NCBI GenBank assembly: GCA_023678885.1
Contig: CM042993.1
Location: forward strand, 3,742,501-3,806,500
DNA length: 64,000 nucleotides
Direction of reading: 5' to 3'
DNA from: Pogostemon cablin
Taxonomy: Eukaryota; Streptophyta; Magnoliopsida; Lamiales; Lamiaceae
Shown here: positions 27,331 through 39,291 of the stretch, one piece after another
How positions within the stretch are numbered: the first letter of the stretch is position 1
Layout: the number at the start of each line of letters is the position of its first letter
Made by a program: the position numbers and the translations under genes
The notes under the pieces: model-generated
What the model was told of the DNA's origin: nothing
Seen by the model: only the letters and a program-made list of their open reading frames with translations
Databases searched by the model: none

Positions 27331-28629
27331 ATATTTCTTAATAACGAAGGAGCCTTCTCAAGTTTGTACAGTATATTTCTTAATAGCAAAGGAGTCTTTT
27401 CAAGTTTGTAGGAGTCTTCTCAAGTTAGTACAGTATATTTCTTAAGAGCGAAGGAGTCTTTTCACGTTTGTACAACATATTTTTTAATAGCGAAGGAGTT
27501 TTTCAAGTTTATATAATAGTATTTCTTAATAGCGAAGGAGTCTTTTCTTAATAGCGAAGGAGTCTTTTCAAGTTCATACGCTATATTTCTTAATGGGTGC
27601 GGCTATTCGCACCCCCAATTTTACTAAACGTATCACAATTACTGAACGTACCCCATGAAAATTAAGAAATATCTACATAAATTTCAAAATATACCACATT
27701 TGAGACCATTTTACCCTTTCAATTAAAAATGTTAATAACACTCTCAAATTACTTGACAAACCTCATCTATTAAATACACCCCGATGTATTTTAATAATTG
27801 ATATGATACTAATAAACATACCCCAATTAAAATACTTTTGTCCATTTATAATTAAAAGCTCCATTTATATTCTTAATATTTGAGAACTCACGCTCTTCAT
27901 TGAAAAAGAAGAAAAGAGCGATTGAACGAACACCTCCATACTTTTGTCAGTTGTTGAAGGGAAACGTTTAATTGATCCTTTATGTACTCGGAATTGAGCA
28001 ATAATTTTGATGATGTTTCTTCCAATGTGCAGATCTAGGACCATATCACAATGAATTTGATTTTGTGCTTTTAGGCAACACCACACCACTGGTGACTCAT
28101 ACCTTGTTCAAACTAATATCTTGGCAATAGAGAACAACGACGGCTACCAAGAATTTCTACTCCCAAAGATGTACTTGCTCTTGTACAAAAAAATCCAGCT
28201 TTTGCATTCACGAATTATTCACATCAATTAAGTCAATCATAATCATGTTAAAATTAAGAAAAACAAGATATTGTAGTTTTGATGAACTAATTGGTACAAA
28301 AAGTTTTATTAAGCCTCATATGGGCTTCAGGCAGACGAAGAACGATTAGGAGACAAAGTGTGAAAAAAATTTGAGATGAGAAGAATATGTACAATAAGAA
28401 CGAAGATAGATAAAATTTTCCTATTTTGGAGGGGATCGAGATAAAATATACCATATATAATGGGATAAATATACCATATAATATTAGGGATATTTAATAA
28501 AAGGGTATTTTAGTTCAATTAATTAAGAATATTTTAATTTAAATCTTTTGTGGGGTATATTTAGTATTTTCGGGGGTGTGAATAGTCGCCCTTTCTTGAT
28601 AGCGAAGGAGTCTTTTCAAGTTTATACAG
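27331..28629. repeat. ~42-bp tandem repeat array, interrupted
   Basis: Units of the form TTTCTTAATAGCGAAGGAGTCTTTTCAAGTTTGTACAGTATA occur about seven times at 27331-27594, with internal truncations (one unit has AGGAGTCTT twice). One further unit resumes at 28592-28629 after the inserted element at 27595-28591. Confidence 0.8.
27595..28591. mobile_element. Mutator-like non-autonomous element (997 bp)
   Basis: Left terminus GGGTGCGGCTATTCGCACCC and right terminus GGGTGTGAATAGTCGCCC are inverted repeats; pairing extends over about 33 bp (CTATTCGCACCCCCAATTTTACTAAAC against its imperfect complement). It is flanked by TTTCTTAAT and TTTCTTGAT, a 9-bp direct repeat with one mismatch, as expected of Mutator-superfamily insertion, and it interrupts the tandem array exactly. 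The interior has no transposase; a 75-codon minus-strand frame (27865-28089) may be chance or a captured fragment. Confidence 0.75.
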
Positions 28630-28889
28630 GGCCAGCTTTATTTATGTATATTATTATTTTCTTATTTTTGCTTTTGCTCATTCATAAATATGCAGATATT
28701 TTAGTATTTTTAAGAACATTCGTAAACTACATTTCATGTTGAACATTATTAAAAGTTGTTTTCTTTAAAATTTTAATTTAAGTGCTCAACACTAAATTTT
28801 ATAAAAAAATTTCTATCTTAATAGTAAAATAGACCATAATCCATAAAAATACTATGATAGAATTATAATACCTATCTCCTAATAAAATA

Positions 28890-29222
28890 CTCCCTCCATG
28901 TTGGTACTTTTACCATTTGTATGAGTAACTAGTAAAATACTCTATATCTCGGATATTTTTATCATTTATATGAGCACAAAGATTAAGGAATGTTTTTTTA
29001 ATATAGAATATAAGAAAAATATTGATAAATTGATAATTTTGAGAGAAAAAATAAATAAAATTGTTGAGAATAATAAATAAATTGTAAAAAAGTAAATAAA
29101 GTTATTTATGATTGATGAATATAGTGTAAAATGTATATAAGATGTATAATTTGATTTTATGATTAATAAAACGGGTGAAAGATGATTAAAAAATGTAAAG
29201 CAAATAAAAATACCATCGAAGG
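28890..29222. mobile_element. Possible Stowaway-like MITE
   Basis: Starts CTCCCTCCATGTTGGTACTTTTACC; a weak inverse (GTAAAGCAAATAAAAATACCATCGAAGG) lies near 29195-29222. Internal partial repeat of the left end at 28941. Boundaries uncertain. Confidence 0.35.
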
Positions 29223-29387
29223 CACTAGTAGCTATCGTTCATTTTCAATTAAATATAGAACGAAGGAAACTTTATGCCCAAACTCAAAGATGATGTGGGC
29301 CTAATATTTTAGGGGACAAGCCCAATAAGTAAAATATTTGTTTTCATTTGAATGATGAGCCTAGTAAGAAATCCTTTCCTTTGAATT

Positions 29388-29461
29388 GAAGATGGGCTCA
29401 ACCACGGTACTCAAAATTTCGAATGAAGATGGGCTCAACCACGGTACTCAAAATTTCGAAT
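29388..29461. repeat. Perfect 37-bp tandem duplication
   Basis: The unit GAAGATGGGCTCAACCACGG..TTTCGAAT occurs twice head to tail without a mismatch, so it is recent. Each copy contains TGGGCT. Confidence 0.9.
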
Positions 29462-31181
29462 GGTTGCATTTTCTCTCTCTCCAAAAACTCTTTCTTTAAA
29501 GGCATTTCCTGTGTGAAATAAGAAATAAAATAAATTCAAATTAATCATATCATACTCACTATTTTAACTTTAAGTACTCATTTATTAATAAGCTTTAAAA
29601 AAATTTAATAAATTAATTAATTAAATTCATCTAACATGGTACATATATCACAATGCGTCACTTCTTTAAAATATAGTATTATACCACAGGAATGAGATGC
29701 AAAAGGATCATACCTTGCTTTGCCACTGATTTTTCTAAGAGAAAATTGACAAGAAACTAGTGGGTTTCCACTCATTTTCACGAGTATATATGTTTAAAAA
29801 TTATTTATGAAAAAAAAAATGAACTTTATGACAGTATTATTTTAATTAAGTATGGTGCGATTATACGTTAAAAAATGGGAATTTTGAAGTGTAATTCTCA
29901 ACACAACAAATTCTAAAGCTGCATATAAAAAGCAAATCGAAGATGCTTTGGAATCTATAAAAATGGTATTAAATTATTAGAAAGATATACTTTGATTCTT
30001 TGAATATTCAAGAAAAAAAGCAGTGGTAATTAAATGGAACATTTCTGATCATCTGATTTGGAGAGATGCTCTAATGGTTGTTGTACTGTACAACTCATTG
30101 AATTAAAAGGTATCCTAAGACTAAAGAAATTCGAGAAAAAAGAGCCGTTAGAGAAAATGAGTGTACACATTTAATTGGTAAAACCTAGGGGAATTCTTGT
30201 CATTGCACATTTCCCATGAAATTAGAGAAAAATTATTTTCTCTAATTTATTAGGAATTCATCTTATCTAATGCGATCAATTAATCCCTTAGTGTTTTTTT
30301 TTTTTAAATATATGCAAACCACTTATCTTTTTTAATATGGTCAAATAATAAGCCCTTGTTTTTTAAAATTAATAAGTACAAAGTATGATAAAAATAAACT
30401 AAAAAAGTTCAACGAGAAAGTGGATAAAGTATTTTTATGTTTAATTTATATGGAAGATGGTGGGTATATTTGTCTAGTTATTAAAAAAAAAAACACAAAG
30501 GGATGAATAACTAAAAGAATAAGTAAAGGGTTTAGTTTCTTCAATTATATAAAATAAGGGGCGCAATCAATTATTTTCACAAGATGAGGAGTTCATTTTA
30601 AAAATAAAAAATACAAACATACATGATCCTTAAACTAAAATTCAAGATCAACACGACCATTTGCCCATGAGAATATTAACTCACTTAAATATTACTCTTT
30701 CGTATTTTAAAAAATAAATGTATTAATTTTAATTAAAAAAAATATCAAGATTCATTAAAATTTAGTATATTAAAAAGAATCTTAGAGTAGAAGTGTAATT
30801 TTAAGTTATTTATTCATTAAAGGATATTTAATAAATTTCTAAGTTATAGGAATAAATTAATTAGAAGATAAATATATAAATTCAAATAAATACTTATATA
30901 AATAAGGTTCACGGTATAAATTTTATAATTCCCTTAACACTGTAAACTTTGTTCATAAAAGACTAACACATGAATTTAATAAGAATTTTTGAGATATAAT
31001 AATTGGAAATAATTAAATTAAAGATATATTTTCTACTATACTTTCATCCATAGTGTTTTTTTTTATTAATTTTATATATGAGATGTTTTGGTAGATTACT
31101 TTACAGAAATAGAACTTGAATTATATATTTAATATATGTTAAAAAGAAAAATATATTTATAAGAGTATATTTTGAAGACAA

Positions 31182-31457
31182 AGTCTCTTGTGAGACGCTA
31201 TTTTCATGAGACGGTTTGTGAGACGTGTTAAAGTATGTCGATTATTTAAATAAAGTATGTTTAATGGTTGTTAATGTATGTTTTTTAAAGTATGTTGGAT
31301 TATGTATTAAAGTATGATGTTAGTGTGTTATAATTTGATTTATTATAGACATACTTTAACCACAAATAAGCGCACTTTAACCACAAATAAGCATACTTTA
31401 GTGACGGGTTGACCCGTCTCACATCCGTCTCACCAATAACCCGTCTCACAAGAGACT
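31182..31457. mobile_element. Foldback MITE with AGTCTCTTGTGAGACG ends
   Basis: The left end AGTCTCTTGTGAGACG is matched by CGTCTCACAAGAGACT at the right; inner parts contain further GTGAGACG / CGTCTCAC pairs and the direct repeat AACCACAAATAAGC. About 276 bp, no coding capacity. Superfamily not clear. Confidence 0.65.
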
Positions 31458-31483
31458 AACTCTATTTTGAATTAATAAAAGGG

Positions 31484-31832
31484 CTAAATATAGTGTGCAC
31501 CAGGTGCACACGAAACTTCGTGTGCACCCACATACAAATATAAATAAAAACATATACAATTATAAGTAAAAATGTATACAATTTAATTATTAATTTTTTA
31601 ATGAAAAATTGAGTGTAAAAAATATACAATTATTAAAATACATGTGTACACTATTGAATAAAAAATTATATACATATGAATGCTAGTTTTTTAATGAAAA
31701 ACTTAGTGTGAAAAAAGTATACAATTATTACAAATCACGTTTACAAAAGAGAATAACATCTATACAAAATAAAATAAAAAGTTATACACATATGGGTGCA
31801 AGGTTGCACCCGAATGTACCTAATATACACTC
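31484..31832. repeat. Palindrome-ended dispersed repeat, copy 1
   Basis: Begins CTAAATATAGTGTGCACCAGGTGCAC then CACGAAACTTCGTG, and ends GGGTGCAAGGTTGCACCC. The interior is rich in TATACAATTA. The same ends and interior recur, mostly inverted, near 46160-46520, 51741-52096, 54000-54175 and 62880-63010. No coding capacity. Confidence 0.6.
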
Positions 31833-32403
31833 TATTTTATTTATTTAATAATGAAATAAATAAAATTTTAATTTAATAATTTAAATTATACAAGCGCACT
31901 GTGCGCCGCATTTAGACTTATTAAATTAATTAGAGAAATATTTTATTTTATTAAAATTTTAACGAAACATTCTAATTCATCCTCATCAACTTTATAAAAA
32001 AACATATGCATATAAGTATTTGATAAAAAAAAATAATAAGAGAAAAAATATTCCAATCCGAGTCTCCTCCGGCAAAAGGGCAGGAAAAGAAAGGTTAGTG
32101 CTTTTGAGGGAAGAAATTTTTAAGAAGATAGGTCCAAGTATTTCCAAATTTTTTTACTAGTATTTAATTCTGACCACTATTTTTAAAGTATTTTTTTTAA
32201 ATGATGATACTTACTACTTTCAATATTAATATCTACGCAAAATTACAGAAATACTATTTAGGGCAAGTAACGATGGAATCATAATAATTTGAGTTTTTAC
32301 AAACGTGAATCACCTAATTTTAAGAGATTATTCACTTTGCGGCAATTGGTTTTGATCTTTGAGCAAAGTCATCTCGTTGACCAGTTAGATTAGGCAAAAA
32401 CCC

Positions 32404-32413
32404 AAAACCCTAA
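32404..32413. promoter_or_regulatory. telo-box-like AAACCCTAAA
   Basis: AAACCCTAAA lies about 860 nt before the DUF630/632 start codon and a few hundred nt before its pyrimidine-rich leader. Such motifs are common near plant transcription starts. Confidence 0.4.
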
Positions 32414-33201
32414 ATCTTATTTTTAATATTTATAAATGCAATCAGCAATTTTACTGCATTTTCCACTTTAATAATTTTAAGTTTTACTATTTTTTTTCCC
32501 TTTAATAAAGCAAAATATTGCTGCTGTATTTGTGTTGGTATTAATTTCTGTCACCTTAAAAAAGGGGAAAGTGCATTAGTGGTGTAATGCTGAGATGAAC
32601 AAAGATTAATATTTACACGCATTCCGATGCTACAATCCTCCTCGTGTTTCTGTCTCTCCAACTCTGCTCGACTTCTCCTCTGTTTATTGTTCATCCTTCC
32701 TCTCCACATTCCCACCCCCCACTCCACCCCACCCTCCCTGCTTAAAGATGCTGGTACTGGTATTAATTTTCCAAGGGCTTGTAAGAAAAAGGTGAAGTCT
32801 TGTGAATGATTTAGGCCTCCACTTTTATTCACCAATCTCCTCAGGTTAAATTCTCTTTTTGGGCTTCTCTGATTTTAATGCCTTCTACTATCATTTACTC
32901 CTCTCTGTATCTTTCTGAACCTTTTCTGCATCTTTCATGAAACTGCATTACTAGGGCTCTCTCTCTCTCTCTGTTTTCAATTTATTATACAGGAAAGATA
33001 ACCCTTTCCCCTTTGTACTTGTCATCTTTTCTTTCCTTTGTGTGGCGAATCTCCAGCTGTTTGCTTTTATTTCACACCGTCTCATTCTGTTTCGCCCTGT
33101 TTTCACTTTTCAGGTCTGGGATTTCTAGAGAGAGTGATTGATGAGTTAAGCTTCTGTTTGATTTCTGTTGTGCATCTTCTTTTTGTTGGGTGCTGTGTGA
33201 A

Positions 33202-33240
33202 TGTTAAATGAGATGGTTGATCATTCTGTGAAGTTATAGT
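33202..33240 (+). other. Upstream ORF in the DUF630/632 leader
   Basis: A 12-codon open frame (MLNEMVDHSVKL) ends 30 nt before the main start codon. A shorter ATG-AGT-TAA lies at 33141. They would be in the 5' UTR if the leader is continuous here; translational effect unknown. Confidence 0.4.
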
Positions 33241-33270
33241 GGGTTAGCTTTACCAATTAGGTTTACAAAA

Positions 33271-36179
33271 ATGGGCATTTCAAATTCGAAAACTGAGAGG
33301 AGTACTGCTTTGAAGCTGTGTAAAGAGAGGAAAAGATTTATTAAACAAGCTATTGATTCTAGATATGCTTTAGCAGCTGCCCATGTTTCATATGTTCAGT
33401 CACTTAGAAACATAGGCATTGCTCTGCGTAGATATGCTGAGGCAGAAGTTTTAGTGGAAACCACACTGTCTGCTTCAGCAAGTACTGAGGTTGATAAAGC
33501 CCCATCACATTGTTCATACCCTTCTCCATCCACCTCTCACCTCGGCGGTGTTTCCGATTCCCCGGTGCTCAATGGAAGCCCCCTTTCGCCGTCTACGGCT
33601 AGAGTTAGTTATATGAGGTCCGGTGGTGGTGGAGTTGCGCTGACAGTTAGGATGAATCCTATGCCTAGGAATGGGTATGTTGAGGAAGGTGAATTCTCAA
33701 TGCCGCCTCCTCCCCCTCCGCCGCCAGAATCAGGGGCTTCTTGGGATTACTTTGACCCTGCTGATGATAGCTTTAGGTTCTTGGGGCAAAATGGTTTGGA
33801 TGAGGACGTTGATGATGTGAAAATGTATGGGAAATTTGGGAATAAAGGGTTTGATTTGAGTGGAACCAGTGATCCTTTGTCCAAATCAGACACCCCTGCA
33901 AATGGAAATGACAAATTGGCTGCTGAGAAAAAAAGTAATCAGCAAAGGGTTGAGGGTGAAGTAAAGGATACAGCCATGGGAGAAGAAACAACACGATCTA
34001 CAGCTGGAAAGGCTTCGGCAGGGCAATCTAGTTCGAGGAAAAAGAAACCTACTTTAGAGAATGATTTGCATACCGAAAGGGAGGATCCTTCGGAGTTCAT
34101 TACACATAGAGCTAAGGATTTTCTCTCTAGCATAAAGGACATAGATAGTCGTTTCTTTAGGGCATCTGAGTCAGGAAGGGAGGTTTCGAGAATGCTTGAG
34201 GCCAACAAAATCCATATTGGTTTTGCTGAGGCTAGAGGTAAAGAGTTCTTGATGAACTAGGGAAATGCCCTTGGCAATTTTGATATCAATTTGGACTCTT
34301 TTTTTCTTGTGTGCTACTCTGAATTCATTTTCCATATTGTCATCTTCATTCTTGATCTGTGCTTGTAGGTGCCTCATCAGCCTCCATTTACTTGAGCTCT
34401 TTCGGATCGGGTTGTTGCCAAGGGGGAATTGCAAATGTATCTGATGGTATGTATAGCTATAAATCAAGCATGAAGTTTTTCCAGCTTTAGACCACCTGAA
34501 ATTGAAACTGATCCATAATGTTTTGGGAATTGATTACCAATTATTTCATAAAAGTTTGATCATGTAAGTAATACAAGTCTAATTAGGGGATGTTGCTCAA
34601 ATTCTTGTTGCTGTGATATAATAAGAACTCAACATGATAAAAGAAAACAATTATTTTTTGTTTTGTTTTGTTTTTGTTCTCACTCTTAGCGTTTTCCAAA
34701 TTAGATCAACTTGTTACAAAGGTTATCACTTGGAAAAGGACCACGTCGTCCAAGTCATCCTCCTCAAGGAACCCTCTTGCAACGAAGGATGATAATGACG
34801 ATAGTGGCAGTGATTTCATTGAAGAGTTTTGCATGATTTCTGGAAGTCACTCGTCCACTCTTGATAGACTGTATGCATGGGAACGAAAGCTATACGACGA
34901 AGTGAAAGTACCTTCTTCATTCACTTATTACTACACTGTCATTTTTCTATTGTAGATTATATTATAAATCAAATTGCAGTTTGTTTTTATTATCAAGAGC
35001 ACAAGATGAAACTTATTACTCGAATAAGATTGAAAGTTCATGAGCTTCCTCTGTTTACTTGATTCTGCAAGTGTTGTTTTACATCATTTAATTTAAAGTA
35101 TATTTCGATGTCCTTTCTGATTCTTGATGCTGTTTTTCTTTTTCCTCTTGATATCACAACTGAATTTGATGATATCACAACTGAATTTGGTCTATATAGG
35201 CCAGTGAATCCATACAGAAGGAATATGATCGTAAATGCGATCAGCTACGCCACCAATTTGCCAAGGATCTTAGCCCTCAAGTCATCGACAAAACTCGGGC
35301 AACCGTGAAAGATCTACATTCTCGAATCAGAGTGGCACTTCATGCTGTGGATTCGATATCTAAGAGGATCGAAAAAATGCGGGACGAAGAGCTGCTTCCG
35401 CAACTCCTCGAACTCATCCAAGGGTGAGATGCATCATCCTGCATTTGATATGGATTCATCCACTTTGAAACCATTCATCCACCCTAATTTTCATGAACTT
35501 ATTATGCAGATTAATGAGGATGTGGAAAGCCATGCTCGAATGCCATCACTCCCAGTACATCACAATCTCATTGGCATACCATACGAAAAGCTCAGCAGTC
35601 GCACCGATCGGAGAAACACAGCGACAGATTATCAATCAGCTCCAAGATGAGGTAGAGTACTTTGGCCTAAGTTTTGCCGATTGGATCAACAACTATACAT
35701 CATACGTCGAAGCTCTGAATAGCTGGCTTCAAAACTGCATCTTGCAACCCCGGGAGCGTCAAAAATGGAGACGAGCGTTCTCCCCTCGTCGCTACCTAGC
35801 CCCACCAATATTCGTCCTCTGTAGGGACTGGTCATCCGGGATCAAATCATTGCCATCTCAAGAAGTCAGTGATGCAATAAAAGCTTTTCTGGTTGATCTA
35901 CGCCTGTCCGTTCGAAACCAAGCTGAGGAATCAAGGAAAACAGCAACTACGGCTGATTCTGAGAACAACGAAGCTGGAGAAAGAGACGAACAGGAGAAGA
36001 ACGAGGATAAGCCGTCACCTGTAAGCTGCGTGCAACCGAGCTTGACAAAGGTTCTCGACAGGCTGACCAAATTCTCGGAGGCTTCGGTGAAAATGAGTGA
36101 AGACATATGGCAGAAATGTGAGTCGGCTAGAAACGCGTATGAGAATTACAGACCACAATCAAGATCTTACAGCATTTGA
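33271..36179 (+). CDS. DUF630/DUF632 family protein (NRG2/bZIP-like)
   Basis: Plant-specific family whose studied members affect nitrate signalling or leaf form. Five exons: 33271-34237, 34369-34446, 34690-34907, 35200-35423, 35510-36179, joining to 718 residues. MGISNSK at the N-terminus fits N-myristoylation at Gly2. Residues 1-60 are the DUF630 domain (ALKLCKERKRFIKQAIDSRYALAAAHVSYVQSLRNIG). A disordered middle has a run of eight prolines. DUF632 begins around residue 285 (FITHRAKDFLSSIKDID) and continues through KLDQLVTKVITWKRT, LYAWERKLYDEVK, GLSFADWINNYTSYVEALNSWL and the coiled-coil-like C-terminus. The tail beyond SLPSQEVSDAIKAF is charged. All junctions keep frame. The likely leader has a short uORF. 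Membrane association is inferred, not shown. Confidence 0.95.
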
Positions 36180-36393
36180 AAGTAGTGATGTTTGTGAATC
36201 ATGATAATGCTTTCTTTTGTTTATGTTCACTGTTTTGATGCTCATCATGTCTTCTACCTGTGGTGGAACGTATGTATTTTTTGTTGTTGAATTCTACAGT
36301 TCTCTTACAAGAATATGATGTATTGATGAACTTCTGCTCCTCAAACAAAATATTTAGTGGTCAATATTGTTTTATAATAAATGATAAAAGATA

Positions 36394-36655
36394 CTACCTC
36401 CGTCCCATAAAGAAGTTCACACTTACTGTAGATACGGAGTTTAAGAAAAAATTACTTTTTGGGGGTAGTTTGGTATTTTTAGGTAGTAAATAAATTGTAA
36501 AGTAAGTTTTGTGAGTTGTAAATGGGTGGCAATTTTGAAATTATAGTGTATTGTGGGGTTATTGATTTGTGTGTATTTCCTTATTTGGGGGTGTGAACTT
36601 GTTTATGGGACAGACAAAAATAGAAAGTGTGAATTTGTTTATGGGAAGGAGGGAG
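36394..36655. mobile_element. Stowaway-like MITE
   Basis: TA-flanked; CTACCTCCGTCCCATAAAGAAGTTCACAC at the left is matched by the complement of GTGTGAATTTGTTTATGGGAAGGAGGGAG at the right. An additional copy of the right end (GTGTGAACTTGTTTATGGGACAG) sits just inside. Confidence 0.88.
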
Positions 36656-36691
36656 TAATGTATTTTCAAAATGTAAGAACATTATTAACTA

Positions 36692-36918
36692 CTCCCTCCG
36701 TCCGCTCGAAAGAGGGTCTTTTTTCCATTTTGGTCGTCCGCTCCAAAGAGGGTCATTTCCTTTTTTACACACATGGGACCCACACACACCCTCTAATACA
36801 ACTAAAATATGGGGTCCACACTCCCACTAATACAACTACCCACTACACATTAAATAATAATACTCCTTAATCCGCGTGCCCAAAAGTAAATTGCCCTCTT
36901 TGGGGCGGACGGAGGGAG
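36692..36918. mobile_element. Stowaway-like MITE
   Basis: TA-flanked; near-perfect ends CTCCCTCCGTCCGCTCGAAAGAGGG and the complement of CCCTCTTTGGGGCGGACGGAGGGAG. About 227 bp; only 36 bp from the previous MITE. Confidence 0.92.
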
Positions 36919-37594
36919 TATTTTTTGTGTTAAAAGTAGATTTTATACGTTATATGAATTAAGGACTAATATTTTTGTATGAATCTTATTTATTTTTCTT
37001 AAATAGTTATTTTTTAAAATTATAAATAAAAATGTTACTATTATTTTTATTGGAGTTAGGTTTAATGCCGCTTTTAATTTTTAAAAAATCAAGTATTTTA
37101 TAATTATTACTCGTATTAGAATTTATTTTTATACGTAAAAAAGAAATACAGAGGTATTTTGGCGAATACCATGAGAGAGAATATAAAGAAATCCGCGCGC
37201 TCAAATTTCAGAATTTCGAAAAGGGCAAGGCGGGGGGGAGTCACTGCCGCCGTCTATTTCCCGCTCCTCTCCTCCATTTCTATATCTTCTTATCTCTGCA
37301 ACCGCAACGTCTTCCAGGTCTCTACCCAGGTCAGCCACAATTTTTTAATTCCTTGTTGTTACAGATTCATGAATCATTGATTCATTTCAATTTTTGTTAG
37401 GATTTTTGGTTTTCTATTTCGTTAGTTTCTGAATTTGTACAATCACCAAACCTATAGTTGTAGGATTAACTTGGGATCTGCGTCTACCTCTGTTTGTGGA
37501 TCAGGAAGCTGATGTATATATTTTTTATGTCGTGGATTTGGAGAGGTTGAATAATATCGAGTGGGTTTATAAGTTCAGATTTTACAATTTAGTG

Positions 37595-39291
37595 ATGGCT
37601 GATGGGGATACTTCTGGTGGGAAAAGTCAATCCAGGTCTGTTTTGGGTGATATTACGAATCGGATAGGTAAAAGGGGATTTTCTGGCACAGGAAAGCATG
37701 AGGTCATTTACAATGATTTCAATGTTAAAGATGAATGCAAGCGTGCTCGTGTTTCACCTCCCCCGTGTTCCGAGATCAATTCTTTGAAAGGGAATGTTAT
37801 ATCTGGTCTTTCAAAAGTTACCAGTGTGAATGGGGACCCCAATTTAGCTGGTTTGGAGAGTGGCTATGCTGTGTCAAAGAGCTCAACTGGTGTATATGAT
37901 GATTGTGTTGGTGGAAATGATGATATCAAGAAACTGTTCAGGGGAAGGAATGCTGTTTCCCCAAGTGTTAATGAGTTGGATATTGTTGGTGATGACTTGG
38001 GGGTCAGTTGTGACCGTGAAGAGTACTCAAAGGATGAATTGAATTTGGCTGATAAAGATGGAGGAAAAGTTCATAAGTCTCATTCAAGTGAAAACAAGTG
38101 TTTTAATCTTGAGCACCCTGATGGAAAGAAGGTGGTTGATCTTATGATTAATGGTGGAGGTGGTGAAATTTTGAGTTTAGAAAGTCACAATGAAGAAATT
38201 GATCCTAACTTGTTAGATTTTCGCTGGAGGGGTACTAACCAGTCTATCGATACTGAAGTTAAAGATGAGCTGGGTGACAGTTTTTCTGCTGACACTTCAA
38301 AGACAGTGAGTGAAACGGGTGATGATTTCCTTCACGATGGAAAAAATTGTGACACTTTTGAAGTGAATATGAATTCTGGAGGAACTCATAGTGAAATCAG
38401 TTCCCACCATAATGGTGTGGATGATCCTAATGCTGGAAATTTTGTCCTGAGTCAGTCAGGATCTATTGATTGCACGGTTCTACTTCAGTCACAGGAATCG
38501 AGAGCATTTGGAATTGAGGGATCCACCAAACTAAAGGAGGATGAATGCGTTTACACAAGTGAGGATACTAACTCAATCAGAGCTTGTTCTTGTTCCTTTT
38601 GCACAAAAGGTATGGTGCCTTCCAATTCACTTTTGGTTGTTTCTAGTAATCCTATTTAGTGTAATGATTGTTAAGCTTCAATTGATTAATATTTAAGGCA
38701 ATGACTGTTTTGTAACCAGCTGCATATATTTGGTTGGACCTCCATCAGAAGGACATTAAGGCTCGAACATCAGGTCAGTTAGTAATTCATTAACTGTGTT
38801 ACTTACTTTGGTTTACTTAACTATTATGTCAAACTTCTTCACCTGTATAAAAGGGATCAGCAAGAATGAAACATTTTGGCTGAAAACAATATAATGCGAT
38901 TGATTATTTTTATAATATGTTGATCATTTTACACTTGCTTAGCATTAAAAAAGAGCCAGAAAGATGCTAGTATATTGGCTGAAAGAAGTTGCAGGATCAA
39001 GGCCGATGGGGCTGAAAGCATCACCAAAGTTTCGACGTTGGAATCCAATCTGATGCATCAATGGAGAGCCCTCTTTAAATATATGTCCAACACATGGGAA
39101 GAAGAGACTAATCAGCTTGTAAGCCATGCTTTTTCTTATCTGGTAGTATATAGTTAGAGCTATTTAAAGCATATTCTTGAATTATTTAATGCTTGTTATA
39201 GGAGGCTAATCTATTACAACTGAACAATCTGAGAGAGAAATGCAAAGCCGATTTGGAGCTAATTAGTGCTAAGCAGTCAGAAAAGCATTAA
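37595..39291 (+). CDS. Unrecognised nuclear-looking protein with LGDITN motif and C-terminal coiled coil
   Basis: I do not recognise a named family. Four coding exons (37595-38609, 38720-38773, 38943-39118, 39202-39291) join to 444 residues. The N-terminus has SRSVLGDITNRIGKRGF, resembling the short (A/V)LGDI(T/G)N motif near the start of several plant cell-cycle proteins such as B-type cyclins and PATRONUS; this likeness is from memory and may be convergent. The middle (about 50-340) is acidic, Ser/Asn/Asp-rich and probably disordered. The C-terminal 105 residues are helical and charged (YIWLDLHQKDIKARTSALKK, MHQWRALFKYMSNTWEEETNQLEANLLQLNNLREKCK), which looks like a conserved coiled coil spread over small exons. 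The ATG at 37595 is the first in a frame that stays open upstream, most likely as 5' UTR. Confidence 0.8.

Larger units (their letters stand above)
26930..33270. other. Repeat-rich intergenic region
   Basis: No complete gene. It holds a 42-bp tandem array split by a Mutator-like element, a MITE-like piece near 28890, a 37-bp tandem duplication, a foldback MITE at 31182 and a palindrome-ended repeat at 31484. Between 29470 and 31180 and between 31840 and 32400 I see only AT-rich sequence. From about 32400 the DUF630/632 gene's promoter and leader begin. Confidence 0.55.
36180..37594. other. Spacer with two MITEs and the leader of the next gene
   Basis: Holds the DUF630/632 3' UTR, Stowaway-like elements at 36394 and 36692, AT-rich DNA, and from about 37170 the GC-richer promoter/5' UTR of the next gene, probably with a 5' UTR intron ending at CAG near 37504. 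No additional gene. Confidence 0.5.

Noticed and set aside
27331..27594. Regular repeats considered as a CRISPR-like array
   Set aside because: Units are contiguous tandem copies without unique spacers, in a plant nuclear context.
27865..28089. 75-codon minus-strand frame inside the Mutator-like element
   Set aside because: Considered as a captured gene, but no recognisable protein and no second exon.
36260..36870. Plus-strand frames of 77 and 105 codons
   Set aside because: They run through the two Stowaway MITEs and carry translated terminus sequence.
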